This document shows positions 53,464 through 63,838 of a DNA stretch of 64,000 bases, piece after piece (position 1 is the first letter of the stretch; every line of letters starts with the position of its first letter). Position numbers and translations under genes: made by a program. The DNA comes from SAR202 cluster bacterium bin127. GTDB taxonomy: Bacteria; Chloroflexota; Dehalococcoidia; Lucifugimonadales; Lucifugimonadaceae. Below the pieces are notes generated by a model that saw nothing but the letters and a program-made list of their open reading frames with translations, did no database searches and was not told the origin of the DNA. Where the stretch lies: contig MPNN01000003.1 of the NCBI GenBank assembly GCA_002239045.1, positions 248,001 through 312,000 of the forward strand. The letters run 5' to 3'.

Positions 53464-55746
53464 TCAAGGTCTAGACGGGAAATCGATTACGATGCCGCGG
53501 AAATCAGGGAAGCTGAAATCACAGCTCAGGCAGAAAGAGCCATCGTCGTTAATTAACGCGTAATACGAGTTGGTTGTGGCTTCGACGGTTCCGTTGAGCA
53601 CGAACTTGATCTCTTTTCCGACCAGTTCGCTCGGTGCGTTCACGGTTAGGTCTTCGAAGCCGTTGGCATCGACAGTCCCTTGGCCAACTACGATGGATTC
53701 AGAAACCCAGTCGTCAATCTTGGCTGTAAGTTGCATACCGTCCAAACTGCGTGGAGAGTTCTGAACCGTTACCCAACCATTGAAGATGACAGATGCGAGG
53801 TTCGGAGCCAACGGCAAAGGAAGTGGTGTTGGTGTAGGCGTCGGACTCGGGTCTGCGGTGGCTTGCATTTTTGCGGTGTAATACGCAATCATCTCGATTC
53901 GTATCGAATAACCATTGGGTACCGACGCGGAGAGGCGCACCCAAGGTGCAACATCTGTGGTTCCGCTGTACACATCCTCATCGAGTGATATGTAACCTCC
54001 AGAGAGATCTTGGAAATGCGTGTTGCGGCAATTTTCGCCATCGCGGCATACCCTTCCGAAAAACTGAACCGGAGCATCCAGCTGAAACTGTTTAAAGCCT
54101 TGGAATGATCCAAGTGCACCGCTGAAACTCAACGTCCAGTTGCCAGAATAATCCACGATCACTTCATCGCCCCCAGCATTTTGAAAGTCGATCAACTTGA
54201 AACCTGTCTCAACCTCAGGGAGTTCGCTAATCTGCGACGATACAGCCTCCGCAACGCATCTCCGTTCTTCCGCATTGAGTGTGCGTTGATCCGCATTGCC
54301 TACCCCGACCAGTACAAGCAACCACATAGGATCGAGACTTGGATCCGAGGACCTGGCACAACTCGGAGGAGGGCCTAGGGTTGGCGTCGGCGTTGGAGTA
54401 GGTGTCGGAACGCGGCCGGCACCGCTTTCCAACGCGGACAATCGGGCTCTAATCGTCCTCGGGGCAACCGCAAACGCAACACCGTCTATCGGACGACCTC
54501 TAGGTGTACGGTCCACTGATCCCCACATCGTTCCCACCACTTTGCCAAACGTGTTGACTAACGGGCCGCCACTGTTGCCCGGATTGCTTTCCGCGGTCGT
54601 TTGAACCGTATAGGAGTCTCGACGAGAATCGAGACCGATCCTTGATACTATCCCGTCTGAAACGCTCAGTTCTGACACAAGCACTCCAGCACTATAGGGA
54701 TACCCGAACGCCAAAACCTCCGCTCCCGGACGCACTTCATCTTGGCTTGCCAATTCAAATGCCCGCAAAACAGTGTTGCAGCAAATCCGAACCACAGCTA
54801 AATCTCTAAGTGCGTCCGTGCCGATCACCTCACCCGTATACGGCCCACCGCCGCTAGCTGGGTAGATGGTCACAGTCGCGTCATCATCAACTACATGCTC
54901 GTTAGTCAGTATCCACGCACTTCCTGAATTATCAACTTTGTACACCCAACCCGTGCCTGACCCATCAGAAGTGCGAACGTAAACAACGCGCGGTTGCGCG
55001 AAATCTGCTAGTTCCTCAGTCGTATATGTGCGCACCCCGGGAGTTGGTGTCGCTGTCGGTGTGCTCGTAGGCGTCAAAGTGTAAGTTGGTGTAGGCGTCG
55101 GTGTTGGTGTGGCAGTGTGGGTAGCTGTGGGCGTCGGAGTTGGTGTGAATGTCGCGGTCGGCGTAGGAGACGCGGTTGAAGTGTGAGTGGCCGTTGCCGT
55201 CGGAATCGGAGTAAAAGTTGCGGTGGCGGTGGCGGTCGGCGTTGAAGTTGGTGTCGCGGTCGGAATGGATGTGAGTGTTTGAGTAGCCGTGGCGGTGAAG
55301 GTGTGAGTAGGCGTGGGGGTATTCGTGTGTGTGGCGGTCGCGGTGGGGCTTGGTATAGGAGTTTCCGTATGTGGCACTGGCGTATCGGTCGGCAAAGGCG
55401 TAGGTAACGGTGTCCAAGTCGGCACTGGTGTCCACGTCGGATACGGTGTCCAAGTCGGATTTGGAGTGTGGGTGGGCAAAGGCGTGTATGTCGGGGCTGG
55501 AGTTGCGGATAGCGCAGTCGTGGCCACGGGGGTCGGCGTGACAATCACAATCTGAGGCGGGATCGGTGTCTTAGTCGGATTAAAAGTTGGCCGCACTGCA
55601 GTCGCGGTCGGCAACTCGCGGGTGGGAGATGGAAGCGGCGTAGGTACCTCAATCTCAGTACACCCAAGCAACACAGCAGTCGACAACGTCAAACTGACAA
55701 TCGCAACAACCGCCGCCCGGCGCCATTTTCCATCGCGAAAAATCAT
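53464..55746 (-). CDS. S1C trypsin-like protease lipoprotein with long Thr/Pro stalk
   Basis: A 760-residue exported protease. Lipobox VLLGC near the N-terminus; then about 230 residues of Thr/Pro/Ala repeats ([20 protein letters not shown]); then the protease with the triad in [17 protein letters not shown] and [13 protein letters not shown] second short Thr/Pro linker ([10 protein letters not shown]) leads to two unrecognised C-terminal domains containing paired cysteines. No PDZ is seen. ATG at 55746 is preferred to TTG at 55788. It lies five bases upstream-adjacent to a small lipoprotein gene on the same strand. Confidence 0.85.
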   Translation of the reverse strand: MIFRDGKWRRAAVVAIVSLTLSTAVLLGCTEIEVPTPLPSPTRELPTATAVRPTFNPTKTPIPPQIVIVTPTPVATTALSATPAPTYTPLPTHTPNPTWTPYPTWTPVPTWTPLPTPLPTDTPVPHTETPIPSPTATATHTNTPTPTHTFTATATQTLTSIPTATPTSTPTATATATFTPIPTATATHTSTASPTPTATFTPTPTPTATHTATPTPTPTPTYTLTPTSTPTATPTPGVRTYTTEELADFAQPRVVYVRTSDGSGTGWVYKVDNSGSAWILTNEHVVDDDATVTIYPASGGGPYTGEVIGTDALRDLAVVRICCNTVLRAFELASQDEVRPGAEVLAFGYPYSAGVLVSELSVSDGIVSRIGLDSRRDSYTVQTTAESNPGNSGGPLVNTFGKVVGTMWGSVDRTPRGRPIDGVAFAVAPRTIRARLSALESGAGRVPTPTPTPTPTLGPPPSCARSSDPSLDPMWLLVLVGVGNADQRTLNAEERRCVAEAVSSQISELPEVETGFKLIDFQNAGGDEVIVDYSGNWTLSFSGALGSFQGFKQFQLDAPVQFFGRVCRDGENCRNTHFQDLSGGYISLDEDVYSGTTDVAPWVRLSASVPNGYSIRIEMIAYYTAKMQATADPSPTPTPTPLPLPLAPNLASVIFNGWVTVQNSPRSLDGMQLTAKIDDWVSESIVVGQGTVDANGFEDLTVNAPSELVGKEIKFVLNGTVEATTNSYYALINDDGSFCLSCDFSFPDFRGIVIDFPSRP

Positions 55747-55792
55747 CACCAATGGATTGTATTGGGAGCTAGAAACGTGACCACGCAACGGT

Positions 55793-56323
55793 TCAGTTGT
55801 TGCAGCCGCCTAGCCACTCGACGATGAGGTCTTGGCTCTTGACTGCGTCGCTGATCGCCTGCATGAGCATCTTTATAGCCTCCTGTAGCGCGATGTCCGC
55901 GGCTTCGCCAGATGCTGCGTCGGCGGATTCGATAATGCGTTCGAAATCGGTGGCTATGATTTTGATCGCTTCATAGACCGTGGGGAACGGTTCAGGCGGA
56001 GCGGTGGAAGCTATGGTGTTGACAGCACCGCCCATGTCCAACAGTTCCTTGGCCACCCTCGCCCGCCACACCAAATCATCCGAACGGTCCTCAAGCAACG
56101 CATCTAGTTCCTTGCCCGCCTCGATCACCGTTTCCACTTCGTCTGCCATCTCCGTCACGTAGTCGACGACCTCTGGGACGCACACTACGACAGGCTCGGG
56201 CGTGGGTGTCGGTCTCGGAGTTGGTGTAGGGACTGGGGTAGAGGTGGGAGTGGGCTCTGGCGCAGAACACGCCAGCAAGACGACCATCACGACGGACACG
56301 ACTATCAGACCAAGCTTCGACAA
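55793..56323 (-). CDS. Small helical lipoprotein
   Basis: A 176-residue lipoprotein: signal ending VVLLAC, a Thr/Pro linker ([18 protein letters not shown]), then an acidic all-helical domain with terminal cysteines (VVVCVPEV and LGGCNN) that could pair. TTG start at 56323 has AGGAG seven bases upstream. It is transcribed just ahead of the stalked protease, so it may be a partner or regulator of it. No family recognised. Confidence 0.75.
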   Translation of the reverse strand: MSKLGLIVVSVVMVVLLACSAPEPTPTSTPVPTPTPRPTPTPEPVVVCVPEVVDYVTEMADEVETVIEAGKELDALLEDRSDDLVWRARVAKELLDMGGAVNTIASTAPPEPFPTVYEAIKIIATDFERIIESADAASGEAADIALQEAIKMLMQAISDAVKSQDLIVEWLGGCNN

Positions 56324-56526
56324 GGGACTTCTCCTATGGGTGATTTTTTAGTCAGGTATGTAACTCATACCTTAATTTTCCTACCCTCATCCGCGACGGA
56401 TAGAGCACCGCATGTGATTGCATTGCCAACCTGTGGATTCCGACTTTCGTCGGAATGACGGAGGGGTCTCTAACATTGAAGATATACAATGATTCAACAA
56501 ATCCCCATTGCATCCACCTCTTCCCA

Positions 56527-56796
56527 ATGCGCCAATTCACAACAACGACAACCCAACGCAACCAAGTCACCATCCCTGCCGAAGTTCGCCGCATCCTCGG
56601 TATCAACCCCCGTGACAAGGTCTCATTCACTGTCAACGACGACGGTCATGTCTCAATCGCTGCGGCGGAATTCACCCTAGAGACCGCTTACGGATCGGTT
56701 AAGCCCATCACCGACGGTCGCAACTTGGACGAAATCATCCGCGATGTCAAAGACGAAAAGGCTGAGCAGACCGCCAAGGAACTCCGAAAACGTTGA
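56527..56796 (+). CDS. AbrB/MazE-fold antitoxin
   Basis: An 89-residue antitoxin with the swapped-hairpin AbrB domain (TTQRNQVTIPAEVRRILGIN then GDKVSF-like DKVSFTVNDDGHVSI) and a C-terminal acidic/basic tail for toxin binding. Its stop overlaps the TTG of the PIN toxin. Its first 100 bases and about 40 bases of 5' flank are duplicated at 52853-52991. Confidence 0.9.
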   Translation: MRQFTTTTTQRNQVTIPAEVRRILGINPRDKVSFTVNDDGHVSIAAAEFTLETAYGSVKPITDGRNLDEIIRDVKDEKAEQTAKELRKR

Positions 56797-57224
56797 AGTT
56801 CTTAGACACCAACGTCATCCTCAGATACCTTACCCGCGACGACCCAGAAAAGGCGGGAGCCTGTTACCAACTCTTCCAAAGGGTCAACAGCGGCGAGGAA
56901 ATCCTAATCACCTGCGAATCCATCATTGCAGAAGTCGTTTACGTCCTGCGCTCTCCACGAGCTGGTTACGGACTGAATCGCGACGAAATTAGCGCCCGGC
57001 TCGTTCCCATCCTCATGCTTCGCGGTCTGCGTTTACACCAGAAACAGCTGTACATCAACGCGCTGAACATCTACGCATCCTCAACATCGTTCGATTTCGA
57101 AGACGCCATAGCCATAGCCCACATGCAACACCACGACATAAACGAGATCGTGAGCTACGACAAAGACTTCGATTCTTTTCCCGGCATCGACAGACTGGAA
57201 CCACCGCTTGTGCGAAACCGCTAG
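56793..57224 (+). CDS. PIN-domain toxin (VapC-like RNase), second module
   Basis: A 143-residue PIN nuclease: MKFLDTNVILRYLTRDD (Asp5), ESIIAEVVYVL (Glu), FEDAIAIAHM (Asp) and EIVSYDKDFDSF (Asp) give the metal site. It starts with TTG at 56793, overlapping the antitoxin stop, and ends 18 bases before the convergent hydantoinase gene. Confidence 0.92.
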   Translation: MKFLDTNVILRYLTRDDPEKAGACYQLFQRVNSGEEILITCESIIAEVVYVLRSPRAGYGLNRDEISARLVPILMLRGLRLHQKQLYINALNIYASSTSFDFEDAIAIAHMQHHDINEIVSYDKDFDSFPGIDRLEPPLVRNR

Positions 57225-57242
57225 AATCTCCGATTCTCGCAA

Positions 57243-59342
57243 CTACGATTTCGACAGAAAGAGATTCCCGAACTCATCGACATCCGCGCGGTATCCGGGA
57301 TGAATGACAGTAGTCGAATCGACTTCTTCGATGATTGCCGGCCCCTCAACCTCATCTCTCGACCCGAGCTCGTAACGGTCGAATATCGGACAATCTACGC
57401 GTCCACCCGTCTCGGCGAAATAGACAGGTCTCGTTTCCTTCACTGCATTACTCGAAGCGTCAACGCCGCGCCTGATCTTCCGCATTTGAGGCTTGGGGAT
57501 CACGCCCATCGCGCTCAAACGCAACGCCACGAACTCGACCGGTTCACGCTCCGCCTTGAAACCGTAAGACCGCTCATGCTCTTGATGGAACTGCGCCAAA
57601 ATCTCATCTAGCGCGTCCGAATCTAATTCCTCTTCTCGCAACGACACCGTCAACTCATAACTCTGACCAACGTAGCGCATGTCGGCCTGCTTCACGAAAC
57701 GTGTTTCTTCGTCTGCCACACCTTCGCGGGAAAGTGCCATCTGCCCTTCACCTCTCATTTGTTGAAACTGTTCGTTGGCAACATTGATGTCGATTCGGTC
57801 GGCTCGTTGTATCAAAGCCACCGAGTAGTCGTGTTTGATGTCCGTCACCAAAAGACCCATCGCGGAGGTCGTGCCTGGACTCATCGGCACCAGCACCGTC
57901 GGCATTTCGAGTTCGGCAGCGAGTCGATTGGCATGAACCGGTCCGGCTCCTCCGAACGCTACGAGCACAAAATCTCTGGGGTCGTAACCGCGTTGGACGG
58001 ACACTCTGCGAAGTGCGCCGACCATGGCGCTGTTGGCTATCTCCACGATGCCTAGGGCGACTTCGTCCACGCCCATGCCTAGTGGATCGGCGCATCGTTC
58101 TTTGATGGCTTGCCGCGCAGCATCCACATCCAGCCGCATCTCACCGCCCAAGAAGTAGTCGGGCGATATCCTTCCGAGAACCAGATTAGCATCAGTGATC
58201 GTAGGTTGAGTGCCACCTTGCCCGTAGCACACTGGACCCGGATCGGCACCAGCACTGCGAGGTCCAACTCGGAGAATGCCGCCGGAATCGATCCAGGCGA
58301 TCGATCCACCTCCCGCACCGATCTCAACCAGATCGATCACTGGCGTGCGGATCGGGTAACCGGAGCCGCGAGAACCGTGTTCAGTAGTCGCAGCGGTCCC
58401 TCCGACCTCGTAATCCTTTGTCACCCGCGGCGTTCCATTTTCGATCAGTCCGGCCTTCGCGGTAGTGCCGCCCATGTCAAACGAAATGACGTTCTCGTGC
58501 CCGAGGTTTTTGCCTAAATGATTGGCTGCGATGACACCCGCTGCGGGACCCGACTCGACCATGAAAACCGGCCGTTCCATCGCCGCTTCGAACGTGAAAA
58601 CGCCGCCACTACTCTGCATCACCAACCATTCTCCAGATATCCCGGAACCTTGGAAACGCGACTTGATTTTCCCCAGATATTGTGAAACTACCGGGCGGAT
58701 CGCCGCGTTGATAACTGTGGTGCTAGCTCGAAAATACTCCCTGAATTCCGGTGCTACTGCCGATGACAGTGAATACAACACCGTCGGCAACTCTTCACCG
58801 AGGATCTCACCGATCCGTTCTTCGTGCTCCGAGTTGATGTACGAATGCAGCAAACATACGGCTATCGATTCAACGCCCTCACCCCGCAACTCCTCTACGA
58901 TGCGCCTCATCGCTCCTTCATCTAAAGGAATCAAGACGTCACCCCGGAAATCCAATCGTTCCGGTACCCCGAAGCTGAGATAGCGAGGGACTAGGGGACG
59001 CAATTTCTCGAACTGCAAGTCATACAGTGTGGGACGAATCCCTGTCTGAATCTCCAGAAGATCGCGAAACCCTTCGGTGGTGATGAACGCGGTTTTTGCC
59101 AGGTTTCCCTCGATAATTGCGTTTGTCGCGACGGTGGTTCCGTGCACAACGTATTTCACCATTTCCGGCGCAATCGCACCATCATCGAGCATTCTGTTGA
59201 CCACCCGGAGGAATCCCTCGGATGGGTCATCGGGAGTCGATGGCACCTTGCCAGTTCGGATCTCGCCGGTGATTTCGTTCAGGAGAATGCCGTCCGTGAA
59301 GGTCCCGCCGATGTCTACGCCGATGCGATATTGCTCGGTCAT
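57243..59342 (-). CDS. Hydantoinase A/oxoprolinase family subunit
   Basis: A 699-residue ATP-dependent amidohydrolase subunit of the hydantoinase A group. N-terminal phosphate-binding IGVDIGGTFTDGILL, a second actin-fold loop ISFDMGGTTAKAGLIENG, and VAFGGAGPVHANRLAAELEM are the family landmarks. Substrates are cyclic amides such as hydantoins or 5-oxoproline. Its start overlaps the B subunit stop by four bases, giving coupling. Confidence 0.93.
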   Translation of the reverse strand: MTEQYRIGVDIGGTFTDGILLNEITGEIRTGKVPSTPDDPSEGFLRVVNRMLDDGAIAPEMVKYVVHGTTVATNAIIEGNLAKTAFITTEGFRDLLEIQTGIRPTLYDLQFEKLRPLVPRYLSFGVPERLDFRGDVLIPLDEGAMRRIVEELRGEGVESIAVCLLHSYINSEHEERIGEILGEELPTVLYSLSSAVAPEFREYFRASTTVINAAIRPVVSQYLGKIKSRFQGSGISGEWLVMQSSGGVFTFEAAMERPVFMVESGPAAGVIAANHLGKNLGHENVISFDMGGTTAKAGLIENGTPRVTKDYEVGGTAATTEHGSRGSGYPIRTPVIDLVEIGAGGGSIAWIDSGGILRVGPRSAGADPGPVCYGQGGTQPTITDANLVLGRISPDYFLGGEMRLDVDAARQAIKERCADPLGMGVDEVALGIVEIANSAMVGALRRVSVQRGYDPRDFVLVAFGGAGPVHANRLAAELEMPTVLVPMSPGTTSAMGLLVTDIKHDYSVALIQRADRIDINVANEQFQQMRGEGQMALSREGVADEETRFVKQADMRYVGQSYELTVSLREEELDSDALDEILAQFHQEHERSYGFKAEREPVEFVALRLSAMGVIPKPQMRKIRRGVDASSNAVKETRPVYFAETGGRVDCPIFDRYELGSRDEVEGPAIIEEVDSTTVIHPGYRADVDEFGNLFLSKS

Positions 59343-61090
59343 CGGAGGGGGTCTCGTTCTACCGAATGACGCGACCGGAGGATACGTGTGGCTTCAATAT
59401 CCACCTTCCATTGCTCGGTGTCGACAGCGACGCGATAGATTTTTCGCGCGCGTTCCGGGCTGATCCTGCCGTCTCTGACATCGCGCAACACATCATCGGG
59501 ATCACGTTCCTCAGGTGGTCCGTAGCCACCTCCTCCACAGGTTCGGTAGCTAACCACATCGTCTTCCGCGAGTTGGATTGTCACCTTCGAACCCAATTCC
59601 AATGAATCGGAATCAGGATTGAGTACATAATGTGCCTTCTCGCCAGGAAGTCCCCCGAATAGGCCATGCGGTCCCCAACGCTCACGGTCTGCAAGGATCG
59701 TGAACGAGGCCTCGTGGTCCGGGAAAAGGTAATCGCGACGAAGGCCCAACCCGCCGCGGCGCCGACCCGGACCTTCAGAATCCTCCACAAGCTCATACCG
59801 AGTTATTCGCACCGGATAATTGACCTCGGTCTCTTCGATGGGTGCGTTGGCGGTGTTCTTGCCGTGAGGTTGGACCGCATCTGGGCCGTCGCTATTCGCC
59901 CGTGCACCGTATCCTCCTGCGATCGTTTCGAGGAAACAGTAGTTCTCGTTTCGGTACGGATCAAACCCACCGAACCCAGAATGGCAAATCATGCCTTCAG
60001 TGCCGGCAGGCACCCTTTCAGGTATTGCATCCGCCAGCGCCCACAAAATCACTTCGGTGAGACGAAGTTGGGTCTCCCAGCCACCGACTACCGGATACGG
60101 TTCGGTACAGTTGACCACCGTTCCTTCGGGGGCCAGCATGTGTACATTGCGATAGAAACCCGTATTAACGGGAACGTCGGGGTCAATGAGGCACTTGAGA
60201 ACGAAAGCAACCCCGGAGTGCGTCTGAGCGAATGTCGAATTGATGGGCGCCCGTCTCTGCTCATCTGTTCCCGTGAAATCGAACAACAGACCATCGTCGT
60301 TGATCGTCAATTTGACCACGAGCTTGACCGGCTCATCGCTGTAACCGTCGCTGTCCATGTATCCCGTACTCTCAAAGACGCCATGGGGCAATTTCGCCAA
60401 TTCGGACTTTGTACGGCGGTCGGTGTACTCAATCAACTCGTCTATGTAACGAGCGACCGTCTCCTGTCCCATTCGATCCAACAGCGAAGTTAACCGACGG
60501 ATGCCGGTATTGTTCGCCGCGATCTGAGCACGGAAGTCACCCGCCGTCTCTCGCTTCGCTCTGACTTGAGCAAGAATCAGATCGAAGACGTCACGATTGA
60601 TTTCGCCACCACGAACGAACTTCACCGGCGGGATGATGATGCCCTCTTGGTATATCTCTCGGAATGCGCCTATGCTCGCCGGGGCCCCTCCTCCCACGTC
60701 TACATGGTGAGCGAGGCTCGCGACGTATCCTACGAGAGCTTCCTGGTGAAAAACCGGTGATATCAGCGTGATGTCGTTCAGATGGACGCCGCCCGTGTAC
60801 GGAAGGTTGACCAGAAGCGCATCTCCTTCATGAAGATCGGTTATCCCGTATGCATTCAGTGCCCGAGGGATGGTCTCCACCAACGACCCAAGGTGATTGG
60901 GCTGACTGAACGACTGCGCCACGGTGCGCATCTTCAAGTCAAAAATCGCACACGAAAAATCGTGCCGCGTCTTGATGTTGGTCGAGTACGCGCTGCGGCG
61001 CAGAGCCGAAGCCATCTCCTCCGTAGCTTCAACCAGAGAGTTGCGAATCACCTCGAAGCTGATGGGGTCTATGGGTGTTTCAGACGACAT
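59339..61090 (-). CDS. Hydantoinase B/oxoprolinase family subunit
   Basis: A 583-residue partner of the A subunit. Seen: DPISFEVIRNSLVEATEEM at the start, NHLGSLVETIPRALN, then HVDVGGGAPASIG and the C-terminal RRGGLGLRRDYLFPDHEA with TCGGGGYGPPEERDP, the usual B-subunit end. Together they form one amidohydrolase. It is divergent from a GMC oxidoreductase gene, across a gap with one degenerate palindromic repeat (about 61176-61208). Confidence 0.93.
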   Translation of the reverse strand: MSSETPIDPISFEVIRNSLVEATEEMASALRRSAYSTNIKTRHDFSCAIFDLKMRTVAQSFSQPNHLGSLVETIPRALNAYGITDLHEGDALLVNLPYTGGVHLNDITLISPVFHQEALVGYVASLAHHVDVGGGAPASIGAFREIYQEGIIIPPVKFVRGGEINRDVFDLILAQVRAKRETAGDFRAQIAANNTGIRRLTSLLDRMGQETVARYIDELIEYTDRRTKSELAKLPHGVFESTGYMDSDGYSDEPVKLVVKLTINDDGLLFDFTGTDEQRRAPINSTFAQTHSGVAFVLKCLIDPDVPVNTGFYRNVHMLAPEGTVVNCTEPYPVVGGWETQLRLTEVILWALADAIPERVPAGTEGMICHSGFGGFDPYRNENYCFLETIAGGYGARANSDGPDAVQPHGKNTANAPIEETEVNYPVRITRYELVEDSEGPGRRRGGLGLRRDYLFPDHEASFTILADRERWGPHGLFGGLPGEKAHYVLNPDSDSLELGSKVTIQLAEDDVVSYRTCGGGGYGPPEERDPDDVLRDVRDGRISPERARKIYRVAVDTEQWKVDIEATRILRSRHSVERDPLR

Positions 61091-61284
61091 TTATACGAAC
61101 GTTTCTGCGAAGCAAGTGACGAGGGAAATGATAGCAACGTCATCCGTCACTTTTGCGAGCATGCCGCCCGTTCGCTCTTCTGGATTCCGGCTTTCCCCAG
61201 AATGACGCGGGTTGTGCAAACAACGCCCACACGCGATAACGTATTCGCATCGCAACTTGCCTTACCGCTCATAGGTTGAAATCC

Positions 61285-62850
61285 ATGAAATACGACTTCA
61301 TCGTCATCGGTGCCGGATCCGCAGGCGCCATTGTCGCCTCGCGTCTTAGCGAAGATCCGAATATCTCGGTCCTCCTCCTCGAAGCCGGTCCTGACTATCC
61401 GAACGTTGAAGACCTCCCCATGGAGATCAAACTAGGATACGGATTCGATCGCAACATCTGGGCTCGCGCCTTCGGCCAAGACAGCAAACACAATTGGAAC
61501 TTCACCGCCCGTTCGAACGACCTCAATCCCGAAATGCTCGTCCCCCGAGGAAAACTCGTTGGTGGTTCCAGTTCCGTGAACGCTCAGATTTTTCTCCGCG
61601 GACTGCCCGAAGACTACGACGACTGGGCTTCTTGGGGCAACGACGAGTGGTCGTTCCAGAAACTCTTGCCTTACTTCAGGCGCATCGAGACCGATACAGA
61701 TTTTTCCGACGACTACCACGGCACCGAAGGTCCGATACTTTGCCGCCGATGGAAACCGGAAGAGTGGAACGAAGATCAGGACGCTTTTGTCGAAGCCTGC
61801 CAAGCGCTAGGTTACCCGCGTTATCACGACGCCAACGACCCCGACACCACCGGTGTAGGACCACCACCTTTCAACAACCCGAACGGCGTCCGCTGGAGCA
61901 CCAACATCGGCTACCTGTCGCAATCACGACATCGATTGAACCTCACAATTCGCGCCGATTGCCTCGTGCATCGCCTGCTGTTCGACGGCAACCGGGCCAT
62001 CGGAGCAACCGTCGAATCTGGCGGCGAACTCTTCGACGTCCACGCCGACCAGGTCGTTCTCTCGGCCGGGGCCCTCTGTTCGCCTCAGATGCTCATGCTT
62101 TCGGGAGTTGGTCCCGCGGACCACATCACCGAGATGGGCATCCCGATAAAACTCGATTCCCCGGGCGTCGGCAAGAATCTGCGCGATCACCCTCAGATAT
62201 CCACTACATGGAGGACCAGATCAGATTTCCGACAAGATCCGTTGGCACCCAAGATCCAGGTCAACCTCAAATTCACCTGCGAAGGATCGAAATGGCGCAA
62301 CGACATGTTCATTCATCCGCTGTCCTGTGCCACGCAAGAGGGCGTCTACCTGATATCCAACACGCAGCCGATCGGGATATCGATGATCTCCGCTCTCTAT
62401 CTCGCCGAATCGGCCGGGGAAGTCAAGTTGCAATCTGCTGATCCGCACGTCCAACCCCATCTCGACTACAACCTGCTCGACGCAGAATTCGACAAGGTAC
62501 GTATGAGGGAAGCGGTCCGCCTTTGCGTCAAGATCGGTGAGCAGGCACCGTACGCCGAAATCATCGAAGAGCTCGTAGCGCCGACCAGCGAGGAATTAGC
62601 CTCAGACGACCTTCTCACCAAGTTCATCATGCGCGGCGTCGGAACTAGCCACCACGCGTCGGGAACCTGCAAGATGGGACCCGATTCCGACGATATGGCG
62701 GTGCTCGATCAGTACGGCAACGTCAAAGGGCTGCAAAACTTGAAGGTCGCAGACGCGTCCAACATGCCGGATTGCATCCGCGCGAATACCAACGTAACCT
62801 CAATGGTCATCGGCGAACGCATCGCCGATTTCATCTTGGAAGGCCGGTAA
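61285..62850 (+). CDS. GMC-family FAD oxidoreductase (choline dehydrogenase-like)
   Basis: A 521-residue flavoenzyme oxidising an alcohol. FAD-binding GAGSAGAIVASRLSED at residues 8-23, GMC signature 1 (GKLVGGSSSVNAQIFLRG), signature 2 (GALCSPQMLMLSGVGP), and the catalytic histidine region GTSHHASGTCKMG are all in place, with NTNVTSMVIGERIAD at the end. ATG at 61285 is chosen; TTG nine bases upstream is possible. Given the betaine-type importer elsewhere, choline is one candidate substrate, but the group is broad. Confidence 0.93.
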   Translation: MKYDFIVIGAGSAGAIVASRLSEDPNISVLLLEAGPDYPNVEDLPMEIKLGYGFDRNIWARAFGQDSKHNWNFTARSNDLNPEMLVPRGKLVGGSSSVNAQIFLRGLPEDYDDWASWGNDEWSFQKLLPYFRRIETDTDFSDDYHGTEGPILCRRWKPEEWNEDQDAFVEACQALGYPRYHDANDPDTTGVGPPPFNNPNGVRWSTNIGYLSQSRHRLNLTIRADCLVHRLLFDGNRAIGATVESGGELFDVHADQVVLSAGALCSPQMLMLSGVGPADHITEMGIPIKLDSPGVGKNLRDHPQISTTWRTRSDFRQDPLAPKIQVNLKFTCEGSKWRNDMFIHPLSCATQEGVYLISNTQPIGISMISALYLAESAGEVKLQSADPHVQPHLDYNLLDAEFDKVRMREAVRLCVKIGEQAPYAEIIEELVAPTSEELASDDLLTKFIMRGVGTSHHASGTCKMGPDSDDMAVLDQYGNVKGLQNLKVADASNMPDCIRANTNVTSMVIGERIADFILEGR

Positions 62851-62853
62851 AGA

Positions 62854-63429
62854 CTACGTGCTGGCTACCTCGTCACCGTCATCGTCCATACTCAACGATT
62901 CCATGAACTCCGAAAAGGCGCTCAACTTTTCGCGCTGTTCGGGAGTGACCGGCGAGGCCGCTTCTTCGAATTGCTTTTCACGAGCCGCGAGGCGAGACTG
63001 TTCTTCGGTGCTTCGCCGACCCTGGATATCGCTATCGACCTGCTCCATGACATCTTCAGCCATGTAGATCGGTACCCGCGCCCGCACCGCCAACGCTATC
63101 GAGTCTGACGGTCGAGCATCCAACACGATCACATCATCCCCGACGCGCACACTGATATCTGCGAAGAACGTAGATTTGTTCAGACCGCGGATGTAAACGT
63201 GTTGAACCTTGCCGCCAAGCTCGGTAATGGAATTCAACAACAAGTCGTGAGTCATCGGCCGAGTGGCCGGAGCATCACTGGTCGGCGCGACGATCGCCGC
63301 CGCTTCGTTCGCACCAATGATGATGGGACAAACGCGTCGATCTTCGTGATCTTTCGGTCGTAGAATCAGGCAACGCTCGGCGGAACCGTCACGTCCAACT
63401 GTAATCTGGTGAATCTCCACCTCCAGCAT
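62854..63429 (-). CDS. Bifunctional nuclease family (DUF151) protein
   Basis: A 191-residue protein with the DUF151 core: PIIIGANEAAAIV, RPMTHDLLLNSI, and ARPSDSIALAVRARVPIY. A charged helical C-terminal tail follows. Related proteins have RNase/DNase activity or act in stress. ATG at 63429 is favoured since AGGAG lies nine bases upstream; an ATG at 63438 abuts the ribosome site. Convergent with the GMC gene, three bases between stops. Confidence 0.88.
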   Translation of the reverse strand: MLEVEIHQITVGRDGSAERCLILRPKDHEDRRVCPIIIGANEAAAIVAPTSDAPATRPMTHDLLLNSITELGGKVQHVYIRGLNKSTFFADISVRVGDDVIVLDARPSDSIALAVRARVPIYMAEDVMEQVDSDIQGRRSTEEQSRLAAREKQFEEAASPVTPEQREKLSAFSEFMESLSMDDDGDEVAST

Positions 63430-63540
63430 GACGGACATCTCCTTGTATTGACAGCGGTTGCCTGGTGCGGCACCCCTCCCAAACGCGTGCAAATCGTCGG
63501 GCTGAACACCTATTCCCATACTCTACTACGAATCCAATCA

Positions 63541-63594
63541 ACCTCCCCTTCGCTCCGCGAAGGGGACGCGTGCGAAGCACGCAGGGGATGCCCG
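63541..63594. repeat. Palindromic GCGAAGGGGACGCG-type repeat
   Basis: CCCCTTCGC and GCGAAGGGG form a hairpin, followed by GACGCGTGCGAAGCACGC and AGGGGATGCCCG. Copies lie near 11667-11726 and, more diverged, 50623-50672. Confidence 0.7.
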
Positions 63595-63605
63595 AAAACG
63601 ACCTA

Positions 63606-63833
63606 CTACCCGGCCCGTTCTGCAACCGGGATTCGCGACTTCATCCGGCGTTGCGCCAACGGCCGCTCAAGCATGACCCGACGGTTGCAACCCGAGCAAA
63701 CAAGACCAATATCCGCGCCGATACGATAAACCTCCCATTCATTCGATCCGCAAGGATGGGGTTTTCGCAATACAACCAAATCACCAACCTCAAACGGCAC
63801 CACTTCACGGTCTTTGCGCGCCGGCGAACTCAA
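63606..63833 (-). CDS. DUF951 small protein
   Basis: A 75-residue protein. [33 protein letters not shown] then [11 protein letters not shown] is diagnostic of DUF951, with three cysteines that may bind metal. TTG start at 63833 has GAGGATAGG upstream and lies five bases after the pyrF stop, so it is co-transcribed with pyrF. Confidence 0.9.
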   Translation of the reverse strand: MSSPARKDREVVPFEVGDLVVLRKPHPCGSNEWEVYRIGADIGLVCSGCNRRVMLERPLAQRRMKSRIPVAERAG

Positions 63834-63838
63834 CTTTC

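Noticed and set aside
55010-55560. Thr/Pro-coding tract as a tandem DNA repeat locus only
   Set aside because: Although low in complexity, it keeps one long frame linking the lipobox to the protease domain; alternative frames in the same tract are shadows.
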